Shown here in pieces: positions 14,095 through 20,987 of a stretch of 24,664 nucleotides of DNA. The translations under genes were made by a program, and so were the position numbers. The stretch is from positions 1 through 24,664 of the forward strand of contig NZ_JAILKR010000098.1 of assembly GCF_024693525.1 (NCBI RefSeq). The letters run 5' to 3'. Below the pieces are notes generated by a model that did not search any database, was not told the DNA's origin, and saw nothing but the letters and a program-made list of their open reading frames with translations. The DNA is from Selenomonas sp. (GTDB taxonomy: Bacteria; Bacillota_C; Negativicutes; Selenomonadales; Selenomonadaceae). Positions within the stretch are counted from its first letter, which is position 1. Every line of letters starts with the position of its first letter.

Positions 14095-15981
14095 ATGGAA
14101 GATTTACTCTATGTAATCCCAGCAAACTCCAGCAAAGAAGAAGTGCTTGAACTCGTCAAATCACATCCGGAAATCAAATTCGTTTCGCTCGTCGGTGTCG
14201 ATATGGCCGGAAACGATACGGATGAAAAGATTCCGGTTCGCATTTTCCTCAAAGACATCGATGATTTCTATGCCGGCACGGCTGTACAGACCGATGGTTC
14301 TTCCGTTGTACTCACGGGTATCGCTACGCTGAACAACGCCAAAGTCGATATGCCGATCGATCCGTCCGTCAACTGGTTCGTTGACTACAACATGGAATAC
14401 TACGATGATGAAACGGGTAAGCCGGTCGGCACGCTGCGCATTCCGTCCTTCCTCGTACATGAGGGCAAACGCGTGGACTCCCGCGCCGTTCTCGCTGACT
14501 CGATGGAATTCGTCAAGAAAGAGCTCTTGAAACTCTTCCAAGAGAATCCGAAGATGTCCGGTCTTGAGAGCATTGATGGCAACGATGTCGTCGATATCTC
14601 CTTTACGTCGGCCACGGAGCTCGAGTTCTGGGTCAAGACGCCGCTCGAGGAAGCTGCTATCGAGGAGATGTCCGCTTCTCAGGTCATGCAGGAGCAGTAT
14701 TGGGAGCGCACGCATGGCGCTGTTCGCACGGCCATGGAGAACTGCCTGCTGGAGCTTGACAAATACGGCTTCAGCGTAGAGATGGGGCATAAAGAGGTCG
14801 GTGGCCTCAAGGCGCAGATTGACGAGAACGGTCATATGACCCATGTCTGCGAACAGCTCGAGATTGACTGGCGCTTCGCCGATGCCCTTCAGGCGGCCGA
14901 TAACGAAATCTTTGTCCGCACGGTGGTCAAGGAAGTATTCCGTTCCATGGGTCTTGAGGTCAGCTTCAAGGCAAAACCGATGATTGGCCTGGCTGGTAAC
15001 GGCGAGCATACGCACATCGGCATGGCTGCCATCACGAAAGATGGCAAGCTCCACAACCTGTTCACGGCGGACGATCAGCTCAAAGACTTCATGAGCTCGG
15101 TGGGCTATGGTGCCATCATGGGCCTGCTCAAGAACTATGAGAGCATCAACCCGTTCGTTTCGGCTACGAATGACTCGCTGAACCGCCTCAAACCGGGCTT
15201 CGAGGCTCCGGTCTGCATCGTTACGTCGCTGGGCCACAAACCGGATCAGCCGTCCCGTAACCGTACGATCCTGGCCGGCCTTATCCGCGACCTCGGCAAT
15301 CCGTATGCTACGCGTTTCGAGCTGCGTGCCTGCAACCCGTACACGAATACCTATCTCGTCCTCGCTGCCATCTACTCGGCATGCCTCGACGGCATCAAGG
15401 TTGCGGTCAAACACACGACGGCAGAGCTTCTGGCTGAGCTTTCCAAGGAAGCTGGCGAAGAGGGCTTCTATCTTGAAAAAGACCGCGCGTATCGTTCCGA
15501 GAAGGATGTCTTCGAAGACTACACCGAAGAAGAGCGTGACCGCCTGTTTGGTGCTCCGCCGGCTACGGTTTGGGAGAACATGCAGAACTTTGAGAACTAT
15601 CCGGAGAAGAAAGCTGTCATTACGAGCGGCGGTGCTTTGAACGACCAGATCATCAATGCATTTCGCGATGGTGCGCTGATTCGCTGGAAGACCGAGCTCA
15701 TCGCCCGCATCATTCCGGAGAACCGCGACATCGTCCGCAAAGCCCGCGAAATCAAATCCGATTTCGTTACGGACCAGGATTCCTACAACTGGAACAAGAT
15801 CAACGGCATCCGCACCTATCTGGCGAAAGACAGCATTGACGAGAAATCGCTGTTCACGCTGCTGATCAACGCCCTCAACGAAGGCGATTACGCAACGGCA
15901 TCGGGCCTGCAGGTCGAGATGTACGACAAAGTCGAAGAGCTCAAAGTACTCTACGATTCCTATTCCAAGAATATGATTTGA
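14095..15981 (+). CDS. glnA: Glutamine synthetase (long GSI-like form)
   Basis: A 628-residue enzyme that makes glutamine from glutamate, ammonia and ATP. Catalytic landmarks are in order: EVGG with the following QLEIDWRFADALQAADN segment (about residues 235-280), the glutamate/ATP loop GLAGNGEHTHIG (about 298-309, the counterpart of the GSI GNGSGMHVH-type loop), NPFVSATNDSLNRL, and PSRNRTIL with the arginine cluster near residue 385. The last ~170 residues (from about 455) extend beyond classical GSI (~470 residues). The ATG has AAGGATGG 6-10 bases upstream. Codon use is strongly biased, fitting high expression. It has its own promoter, attenuator and terminator, so it is monocistronic. Confidence 0.92.
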   Translation: MEDLLYVIPANSSKEEVLELVKSHPEIKFVSLVGVDMAGNDTDEKIPVRIFLKDIDDFYAGTAVQTDGSSVVLTGIATLNNAKVDMPIDPSVNWFVDYNMEYYDDETGKPVGTLRIPSFLVHEGKRVDSRAVLADSMEFVKKELLKLFQENPKMSGLESIDGNDVVDISFTSATELEFWVKTPLEEAAIEEMSASQVMQEQYWERTHGAVRTAMENCLLELDKYGFSVEMGHKEVGGLKAQIDENGHMTHVCEQLEIDWRFADALQAADNEIFVRTVVKEVFRSMGLEVSFKAKPMIGLAGNGEHTHIGMAAITKDGKLHNLFTADDQLKDFMSSVGYGAIMGLLKNYESINPFVSATNDSLNRLKPGFEAPVCIVTSLGHKPDQPSRNRTILAGLIRDLGNPYATRFELRACNPYTNTYLVLAAIYSACLDGIKVAVKHTTAELLAELSKEAGEEGFYLEKDRAYRSEKDVFEDYTEEERDRLFGAPPATVWENMQNFENYPEKKAVITSGGALNDQIINAFRDGALIRWKTELIARIIPENRDIVRKAREIKSDFVTDQDSYNWNKINGIRTYLAKDSIDEKSLFTLLINALNEGDYATASGLQVEMYDKVEELKVLYDSYSKNMI

Positions 15982-15999
15982 TAGGTTCCTATCGGTAAG

Positions 16000-16032
16000 A
16001 CGAGACCATCCTTTGTGGGTGGTCTCGTTTTT
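16000..16032 (+). terminator. Intrinsic terminator after glutamine synthetase
   Basis: ACGAGACCATCC (16000-16011) pairs with GGGTGGTCTCGT (16017-16028) around a five-base loop, then a T run to 16032. Confidence 0.95.
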
Positions 16033-16100
16033 GTCTTATATTTTTTACGGAAGATTCGATATATAGAAGAGAGGAGAAGTGCGTCAAGGAGGATGATCGC

Positions 16101-17588
16101 ATGATGATTGGCACCAAAGAGGCGGCTAGTGCGGGCTTTATCAACTATCCGTTAAATGCCGCCCATAAAGCAGGCAGTATGGCAGAAAATCAGAGCAAGG
16201 CGGCAGATACGGCGTCTTTACTGACGGCACCGGCTTACCAGGTGGATATCGCCGCCAATTTGCTGGAAGGCATATCGACGCGCGTCCAGGGAGGGAAGGT
16301 CTGGCTGGAGCCAGCCAATGGTGCTTACGCGCCCTATACGCCCTATGGAAAGGGCTGGACGCGGGACGATGAGCTGACAGCGCTGGAGCGCGGCATTGCC
16401 TATTATCAGCAGTGCAATGAAAGGTACTATTCACAGGGCAGTCCTTATGACCCCGAGGCGGATAAAAAGCGGCTGGAGCAAATCGTTTCGGAGATTCCGA
16501 AAGGCGAATTGTCGCAGGCGCCGGCGACTTATAAGGAGTTAGGTTTGCCGGCAATCGAGCAGGATTTTGCCATAGCGGACAAGCCGCTAGCAATGGCTGC
16601 GACTACGTCTGCCGAGGTTCTTGATACATCGGCAAGCCTCTATACGCCAGTAACGGAAATCGCGACCAAGCATTACCGCTGGACCGAAGCGACGGGCATC
16701 GAGGAAACCCTGACGCAGGAGCAGGAGATCGCAAACGGTAAGTCCGTAGTCCGTCAGTGGATGCAGGGATATATCACCGACACCGTCGGCGAGATACTAA
16801 AACCCCATGTGACTTATGAAGAAGCCTATGCGGCGCTTTATGGGGATGCGGTGTCGGCACCCGTAGTGACCTTTAACGAAGAAACGTTTTGCTATGATAT
16901 GCGGATGAAAAATACGCAGGGGGGTGCCTTTGGCGTACTGGCCACACAGCTGAACCGGTTTTTGGAGGATTACGGCAAGGATGACTCGTTCTATGATACA
17001 TTAGCCAGCGCCTTGAATGAACTCGACCCGCAAGGGGAGAATGGCATCGTCAATCAAATCCGCAAGATGATAAATCAGGTAAAGGGTGGCAGTCCCATTG
17101 ACACCGAGAGCGAATCCTTCCAAGAAGAAGTGCAGGATGCCATCGTCAAGACCTTTGGCGGCCCGGTGGCAGGTGGTGCTAAGGCAAAACAGAAACAAAA
17201 GAAGGTTGGCCCCAAGGAAGAAGTTCAAGGCCTTGATTATCTTGATAGGCAGCGCCGCCAGGCTGAGGAGGAAGGCCAGCTTTTGGATGCACTGCTGGGG
17301 AAAGAGCAGAAAAAGAAGGTAGAGACAGCCGGCGATGTGCTGGCTGGCCGCAAACCGGAAGGCAAGGACATGGAATTTACCGATAAACTCCGGCGGGTAG
17401 ACGAGCGCATCGCACCACGGCAGCCCTATGTGTTTATCGACGAGGACGAAGAGAAAGGGACAGGCCTGCCAGCAGGAGAAATCCAGCAGCAGGAAACTAT
17501 GTACAATACTTGGAGCAAGTTAAGTAAGCAGTTGGCAGAGAAATTTGCTGCTGAAAGACAGGAACGAGTGAGCAGTATTACGGATTGA
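16101..17588 (+). CDS. Large hypothetical protein, cytoplasmic, unrecognised
   Basis: A 495-residue protein that I do not recognise. It has no signal peptide or membrane helix. Residues 1-40 are Ala/Ser-rich and include INYPLNAAHKAGSMAENQ. The middle (about 60-345) is a globular-looking mixture with many aromatic residues (for example WTRDDELTALERGIAYYQQC near 90). Residues 350-470 are highly charged, with KAKQKQKKVGPKEE, a repeated QRRQAEEEGQLLDALLGKEQ helix and KKKVETAGDVLAGRKPEGKD, suggesting an extended or coiled tail. AAGGAGGA 8 bases upstream supports the ATG at 16101 (or the adjacent ATG at 16104). It stands alone between terminator-bounded genes. The 3' end overlaps the -35 element of the next transcript. 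Confidence 0.8.
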   Translation: MMIGTKEAASAGFINYPLNAAHKAGSMAENQSKAADTASLLTAPAYQVDIAANLLEGISTRVQGGKVWLEPANGAYAPYTPYGKGWTRDDELTALERGIAYYQQCNERYYSQGSPYDPEADKKRLEQIVSEIPKGELSQAPATYKELGLPAIEQDFAIADKPLAMAATTSAEVLDTSASLYTPVTEIATKHYRWTEATGIEETLTQEQEIANGKSVVRQWMQGYITDTVGEILKPHVTYEEAYAALYGDAVSAPVVTFNEETFCYDMRMKNTQGGAFGVLATQLNRFLEDYGKDDSFYDTLASALNELDPQGENGIVNQIRKMINQVKGGSPIDTESESFQEEVQDAIVKTFGGPVAGGAKAKQKQKKVGPKEEVQGLDYLDRQRRQAEEEGQLLDALLGKEQKKKVETAGDVLAGRKPEGKDMEFTDKLRRVDERIAPRQPYVFIDEDEEKGTGLPAGEIQQQETMYNTWSKLSKQLAEKFAAERQERVSSITD

Positions 17589-17613
17589 CGAACGAGGTTT
17601 ATCGTAATAAAAT
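17585..17613 (+). promoter_or_regulatory. Promoter of the GNAT leader transcript
   Basis: TTGACG (17585-17590), a 17-base spacer and TAAAAT (17608-17613). The -35 overlaps the stop codon of the preceding gene. Predicted start is about 17620, giving a 165-base leader. Confidence 0.65.
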
Positions 17614-17620
17614 AAAAGTT

Positions 17621-17640
17621 GTTGAATGGTTTCATTCAAC
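17621..17640 (+). promoter_or_regulatory. 5'-terminal hairpin of the GNAT leader
   Basis: GTTGAATG and CATTCAAC form a perfect 8-bp stem with loop GTTT, beginning at the predicted transcription start. The 13-mer TGAATGGTTTCAT within it recurs in the terminator after the GNAT gene (18463-18475). Confidence 0.5.
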
Positions 17641-17675
17641 TGTGTATTGATTATTCGTATTAAGGAGATTGCTGT

Positions 17676-17708
17676 TTGAAAAACAACACCTTGGAGATTG
17701 TAGACTGA
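17676..17708 (+). CDS. Candidate 10-codon leader peptide (MKNNTLEIVD)
   Basis: A TTG at 17676 follows AAGGAG (17662-17667) by 8 bases and opens a frame of ten codons ending in TGA at 17706-17708. Its last codons (from 17696) form the 5' arm of the outer stem of the downstream hairpin complex, so ribosomes on it would melt that stem. The good SD and spacing, and its position ahead of competing hairpins, resemble leader peptides of translational attenuators. The peptide has no run of rare or repeated amino acids beyond two Asn. Expression is not shown. Confidence 0.45.
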   Translation: MKNNTLEIVD

Positions 17709-17776
17709 CCGGGAGGTTGGCGTAACTACAATTTCACGCAAACCTCCCTGCATTGTAGTCAACAATCATCAGGAGG
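17696..17776 (+). promoter_or_regulatory. Structured leader with alternative pairings around the GNAT Shine-Dalgarno
   Basis: The main fold has an outer stem GATTGTAGACT (17696-17706) with AGTCAACAATC (17757-17767) and an inner stem GGGAGGTTGGCGT (17711-17723) with ACGCAAACCTCCC (17736-17748), each with one A-A or G-A mismatch. Alternatives exist: CCTCCCTG (17743-17750) can pair with the SD CAGGAGG (17770-17776), and the loop ACTACAAT (17725-17732) can pair with ATTGTAGT (17752-17759), the latter making an H-type pseudoknot with the inner stem. The inner stem thus frees the SD and the alternative hides it. Confidence 0.6.
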
Positions 17777-17785
17777 AAATAAACA

Positions 17786-18412
17786 ATGAGTAAAAATGAC
17801 TATCGGATCCGTTTGGAAAAACGCGAAGAACATCGCGCCGTTGAAAACTTGGTTCGCGAATCCTTTTGGAACGTCTATCGTCCCGGCTGCCTCGAGCATT
17901 ATGTGTTGCATTGCCTGCGAAACGATCCCGACTTTGTGCCGGAGCTTGATTGGGTAATGGAGAAGGATGGCTGCTTGATCGGTCAGAATATCTTCATGCG
18001 GGCAAAAATACTGGCGGACGATGGCCGCGAAATCCCCATCATGACCATGGGACCAATCTGTATCTGTCCAGAGTTTAAAGGCCGGGGCTATGGCAAGAAG
18101 CTGTTGGATTTCAGTATCCAGAAAGCCGCCGAGATTGGTTGTGGTGCTCTGTGCTTTGAAGGTAATATTGGCTTTTATGGCAAGAGTGGGTTTGACTATG
18201 CCAGCAAACTCGGCATCCGCTATCACGGGTTACCGGCGGGAGAGGACGCATCCTTCTTTTTGTGCCGAGAGCTGATACCTGGATTCCTGGATGGCATCAC
18301 TGGCGAATACGCTACGCCACAGGGATACTTCGTGGATGAGGGAGAGGCCGAGGCTTTTGACCGGGCATTTCCACATAAAGAAAAACTGGTACTGCCAGGT
18401 CAGATTTTCTAA
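17786..18412 (+). CDS. GNAT-family N-acetyltransferase (YhbS-like)
   Basis: A 208-residue acetyltransferase that would transfer acetyl from acetyl-CoA to an unknown amine. The GNAT core covers about residues 5-150: the acetyl-CoA loop is EFKGRGYGKKLLDFSI (about residues 95-110, the R/Q-x-x-G-x-G/A signature), followed by CFEGNIGFYGKSGF, the conserved FYxKxGF motif. The C-terminal ~45 residues (from LIPGFLDG) are the extension seen in COG3153/YhbS proteins. AGGAGG 9 bases upstream supports the ATG. It has its own promoter, the structured leader described above and a strong terminator. Control by leader translation or ligand binding is inference. Substrates of this group include small molecules and proteins, so none is assigned. 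Confidence 0.88.
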   Translation: MSKNDYRIRLEKREEHRAVENLVRESFWNVYRPGCLEHYVLHCLRNDPDFVPELDWVMEKDGCLIGQNIFMRAKILADDGREIPIMTMGPICICPEFKGRGYGKKLLDFSIQKAAEIGCGALCFEGNIGFYGKSGFDYASKLGIRYHGLPAGEDASFFLCRELIPGFLDGITGEYATPQGYFVDEGEAEAFDRAFPHKEKLVLPGQIF

Positions 18413-18445
18413 ACGAATCCTTTTATTCGGGAAAGTTACATAACG

Positions 18446-18493
18446 AAAAAGCCGCTATTGCATGAATGGTTTCATACAATAGCGGCTTTTTTT
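18446..18493 (+). terminator. Intrinsic terminator after the GNAT gene
   Basis: GCCGCTATTG (18451-18460) pairs with CAATAGCGGC (18477-18486); an inner ATGAA/TTCAT stem caps it. A T run follows at 18487-18493, with As on the left flank. Confidence 0.95.
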
Positions 18494-18518
18494 AGGATAA
18501 GATTAAATCCTAGAAAAA

Positions 18519-18650
18519 ATGTAAATGACAATTATAGAGTTTTTTTAGAATTTAGGTATAGGATAATAGGAGATAAATATAATATATTTTCTATTACGGT
18601 GCGTGTGATAATAGGGGTGACAAAGATAATAGTGCAAGTTGGGAGGGCGA
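18519..18650 (+). repeat. Direct repeat copy A (partner at 19264-19395)
   Basis: Ungapped imperfect direct repeat with copy B 745 bases downstream. The best-conserved block contains ATTATAGAGTTT and TAGAATT-AGGTATA, followed by TAATAGG. It covers the untranslated leader and the first codons. Confidence 0.7.
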
Positions 18651-18665
18651 TAGCAATAAGAATAA
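18519..18665 (+). pseudogene. Decayed copy of the Gly/Asp-rich gene start and its leader (repeat copy A)
   Basis: This segment aligns without gaps to 19264 onward at a constant 745-base offset. Over 18531-18620 there are 16 differences in 90 bases (about 82% identity), and similarity fades by about 18650. The ATG of the intact-start copy (19358) corresponds to AGG at 18613-18615, so the start codon is lost. In the matching frame the remnant reads GDKDNSASWEGDSN and then diverges. Copy A therefore looks like the stump of an earlier duplication. Confidence 0.65.
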
Positions 18666-18735
18666 TAGATATCTAATACATAGACATATAAGGTATTCTC
18701 TGATATAGAGAAGGTGGTTTTATAGGAGAGACGGA

Positions 18736-18774
18736 ATGCTGAATCTAATTAATTGGGAAATAATGACTGAATAA
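18736..18774 (+). CDS. Possible 12-residue small ORF (MLNLINWEIMTE)
   Basis: An ATG preceded by TAGGAGAG with good spacing opens 12 codons ending at TAA 18772-18774, one base before an in-frame ATG of the next gene's reading frame. The SD is convincing but the peptide is too short to judge; it may be a leader peptide or the remnant of a duplicated gene. Confidence 0.3.
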   Translation: MLNLINWEIMTE

Positions 18775-18793
18775 AATGGAAAGAGGAATGCTA

Positions 18794-19225
18794 ATGAAGC
18801 TGATTGATAAATGTCATGAAACAATGAAAAGAATATATTCTAGGATAGATAGAGGCGAAATATGGCTGTTTAGCTCGCGTAAGCGCTCGTATGTTTTTGG
18901 TATTATATTTGTGGATATTATATTGTATTTGCAACATTTATCGTTGTTTATAAAGTTTGGTTGGTTAGGGCTTCAGCCGCTTAAATGGTTCGCCATTTTA
19001 TTTGGTTCCTTTTTGGGGGAGTGCGGTTATAGGAGTATTCAGTATAATAAACGTGGAAATCCTTTGCGATTATCGGAAAGACAGTTTCGAAGTGATTTGC
19101 TTCGGTTATATGTTATAATGTTTATTTTTGTTGTTTTATCAGGGATGATGCAAGGTCTACTGGAGCTATGCTTTAATGCAAATTTAGTTTGGCTTACAGG
19201 ATTCGAAATTGGGGTGAGAACATAA
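18794..19225 (+). CDS. Small membrane protein, three predicted helices, unknown function
   Basis: A 143-residue protein starting at the ATG 18794, chosen because AGAGGA lies 6 bases upstream (upstream ATGs at 18776 and 18788 lack a properly spaced SD). The N-terminus is amphipathic and basic (KLIDKCHETMKRIYSRI). Hydrophobic segments follow at about residues 34-56 (YVFGIIFVDIILYLQHL), 62-82 (LKWFAILFGSFLGEC) and 104-128 (RLYVIMFIFVVLSGMMQGLL). No family is recognised. It lies between the two copies of the direct repeat in an AT-rich stretch, directly ahead of the Gly/Asp-rich broken gene. A partner or immunity role for that product is only a guess. Confidence 0.6.
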   Translation: MKLIDKCHETMKRIYSRIDRGEIWLFSSRKRSYVFGIIFVDIILYLQHLSLFIKFGWLGLQPLKWFAILFGSFLGECGYRSIQYNKRGNPLRLSERQFRSDLLRLYVIMFIFVVLSGMMQGLLELCFNANLVWLTGFEIGVRT

Positions 19226-19263
19226 TTGATATTCTTGATGTTCATTAAAATAATGATAATAGA

Positions 19264-19395
19264 ATGTTAATGATAATTATAGAGTTTATTTAGAATTAAG
19301 GTATAAGGTAATAGGCGGTGAATGTAATAAATTTTTTGTTAGGGAGTGTGTGATTATATGGGTGACAATGATAATAGCACAAGTGGGTATGGTGG
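19264..19395 (+). repeat. Direct repeat copy B (leader and first codons of the Gly/Asp-rich gene)
   Basis: Partner of copy A, 745 bases downstream of it. It contains the AT-rich leader, AGGGAG at 19341-19346 and the ATG at 19358. Two TAATGATAAT motifs (19251 and 19269) lie at its upstream edge. Confidence 0.7.
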
Positions 19396-20214
19396 CTATG
19401 GCGGTAGTGATACTGACACGGATAGCAGTTATGGTGGCGGTTATGACGGCGGCTATGGTGATGACGATAGCAACGAAAACAGTAGTTATTCGGAGGCAGA
19501 TGATGGTATTACGGATGATGATATATCGATGTCGCCGTATAGCAGTTGTGAGGATACCGATGATGTCTTTGATACGGACTTGGATCAAACATTTCTATGT
19601 CAGTGTATGGAGGTTCAGGCAGTTGGTATGAGAGTATAACAGCAGAGTCTGAGCAGGCATATAATGTCGTGGCTGATACATAAGGGGCTTTTGTCGACAC
19701 GATTACAGGAGAAAAAAAGAACACAGATACCATATCGCCAGAACTTGATACAACAGATTTGTTGGCTAATGAAAAAGACATAGATTTTTCCGAAGAACAA
19801 AGTTTTGGTTGTAGTAGTGGATATGATAATAACGAAGAGAACAATGGTGTTATGGTGGATAAAATAGGGGATTATAATGAGATTGGAGAAGAAGAGGTAA
19901 GGGTGGGGACATCGGTATCGAATTATTTTAATGATTTCACGACGCGTGTAGTGGCTGATTATGAAGCAAATGTTGATAATAATGTGAGACATGCATGTGA
20001 AACTTCAACGGCAAATGCTTTGCCTGTATGCATCGCTTTAGGAGGTTTTTGGGGCAGACAACAACGTGTAGGTAATGCTGGAATGGCTGTTGGTGTTGGA
20101 GCAGGGATGGCTATGGCAGCTGGATATGGGGGGGCAATTGGAAATGTTTTCGGTCGTATACAGACACTATGTGATGCTGTTGAAGATGTGATTACTGGTA
20201 ATGATAACCACTAA
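19358..20214 (+). pseudogene. Gly/Asp/Ser/Tyr-rich protein gene broken by a frameshift and an in-frame stop
   Basis: The ATG at 19358 opens a frame rich in Gly, Asp, Ser and Tyr (repeats such as GYGGYGGSD and YGGGYDGGYGDDD) that ends at 19639. From 19597 a second frame continues with the same character (MSVYGGSGSWYESITAESEQ), so one missing base in the TTT run at 19592-19594 would join them. That frame meets TAA at 19681-19683 and then reads on to 20214 with acidic sequence, then a Gly/Ala-rich hydrophobic stretch (AGMAVGVGAGMAMAAGYGGA) near the end. Undoing both lesions gives about 285 residues. Alternatively the two pieces (19358-19639 and a TTG-started 19759-20214) are separately expressed. 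The AT-rich composition and duplicated leader suggest acquired DNA. Function unknown. Confidence 0.6.
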
Positions 20215-20219
20215 TTTGG

Positions 20220-20387
20220 CTAGGCTTTATTTATGTGCTTATGCTTTTCGTAGTCAAGATGATTTGCTATTTCGCCTTTCAGCATGGATTCAAAGATAGG
20301 TTTAAAAATCTGCTGAGCAATTTGCTTGACTGGGGGATTCGGTGTATGTTTGTGATTGCCATTGTTACTTTCCTTGCTTATATATGA
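20220..20387 (-). pseudogene. IS256-family transposase N-terminal remnant
   Basis: A minus-strand frame without a start codon translates to a segment ending PPVKQIAQQIFKPIFESMLK then GEIANHLDYEKHKH and a TAG at 20220-20222. The last part matches the conserved N-terminal pattern of IS256-type transposases (helix ending in E-x-HLGYEKH), with D for G. The catalytic DDE domain is absent, and no terminal inverted repeats were found. It is a scar of an old insertion next to the broken gene. Confidence 0.55.
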
Positions 20388-20445
20388 TTACCCTAATATG
20401 GGACATAAAGTCGTTTTGCCTATGGTAAAACTGGAAGAATAGCGC

Positions 20446-20451
20446 TATAAT
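20446..20451 (+). promoter_or_regulatory. Possible -10 element for the YaiI-family operon
   Basis: TATAAT at 20446-20451, 78 bases before the gene. The -35 region (TGGTAA, 20423-20428) is weak. No other sigma-A candidate was seen in 20388-20528. Confidence 0.4.
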
Positions 20452-20528
20452 CAAGAGACTGAAATTCATCTATGGCGAATGGTGTGGGAATGCCGTTGCG
20501 TTGACAGGAGAGGACTGAAGCGGGGAAA

Positions 20529-20987
20529 ATGAAAATATTTGTCGATGCAGATGCTTGCCCGGTGATTAAAGAAACAGAAGAGGTGGCGGCAAAATACGCG
20601 GTGCCAGTGGTGTTGCTATGCGATACCAATCACGTTTTGCATTCGGATTACAGTGAGGTGAAAGTAATCGGTGCGGGGGCAGATGCCGTGGATTTTGCAT
20701 TGGTCAATTGCTGCCAGGCTGGGGATTTGGTAGTCACGCAGGATTATGGAGTAGCGGCTATGGCCTTGGGGAAGCGGGCTTACGCCATGCACCAGAATGG
20801 CTGGCAATATACCAATGAAAACATAGAGCGGCTGCTGATGGAACGTCACCTTGCCAAGAAGGACCGCCGGGCATCGGGCAAGCACCACTTGAAAGGGCCG
20901 CGGAAACGCTCGGAGGAAGATAATCTGCAATTCAAGGAAAAATTGGAGAGATTGCTTACAAAACTGTTGGAGCAGGTGGATAAATGA
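20529..20987 (+). CDS. YaiI/YqxD family protein (UPF0178, PIN-like fold)
   Basis: A 152-residue protein of the conserved YaiI/YqxD family, whose role is not established; the fold is related to NYN/PIN nucleases. The N-terminal MKIFVDADACPVIKE and the later VVTQDYGVAAMAL are the family signatures, with acidic residues D6, D8 and the D of TQDYG forming the putative metal site. The C-terminal GKHHLKGPRKRSEEDN is the usual basic tail. Its stop overlaps the start of the following GNAT gene by ATGA, so the two were built for coupled translation. Confidence 0.93.
   Translation: MKIFVDADACPVIKETEEVAAKYAVPVVLLCDTNHVLHSDYSEVKVIGAGADAVDFALVNCCQAGDLVVTQDYGVAAMALGKRAYAMHQNGWQYTNENIERLLMERHLAKKDRRASGKHHLKGPRKRSEEDNLQFKEKLERLLTKLLEQVDK

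Noticed and set aside
14161..15414. 417-codon open frame opposite glutamine synthetase
   Set aside because: Long antisense frames are expected opposite a gene with strongly biased codons; sequence is Arg/Asp/His-rich and unlike a real protein.
19286..19588. 100-codon minus-strand frame rich in Ile/Thr/Val
   Set aside because: Complement of the Gly/Asp/Tyr repeat frame; the plus-strand version has an SD and the duplicated leader.
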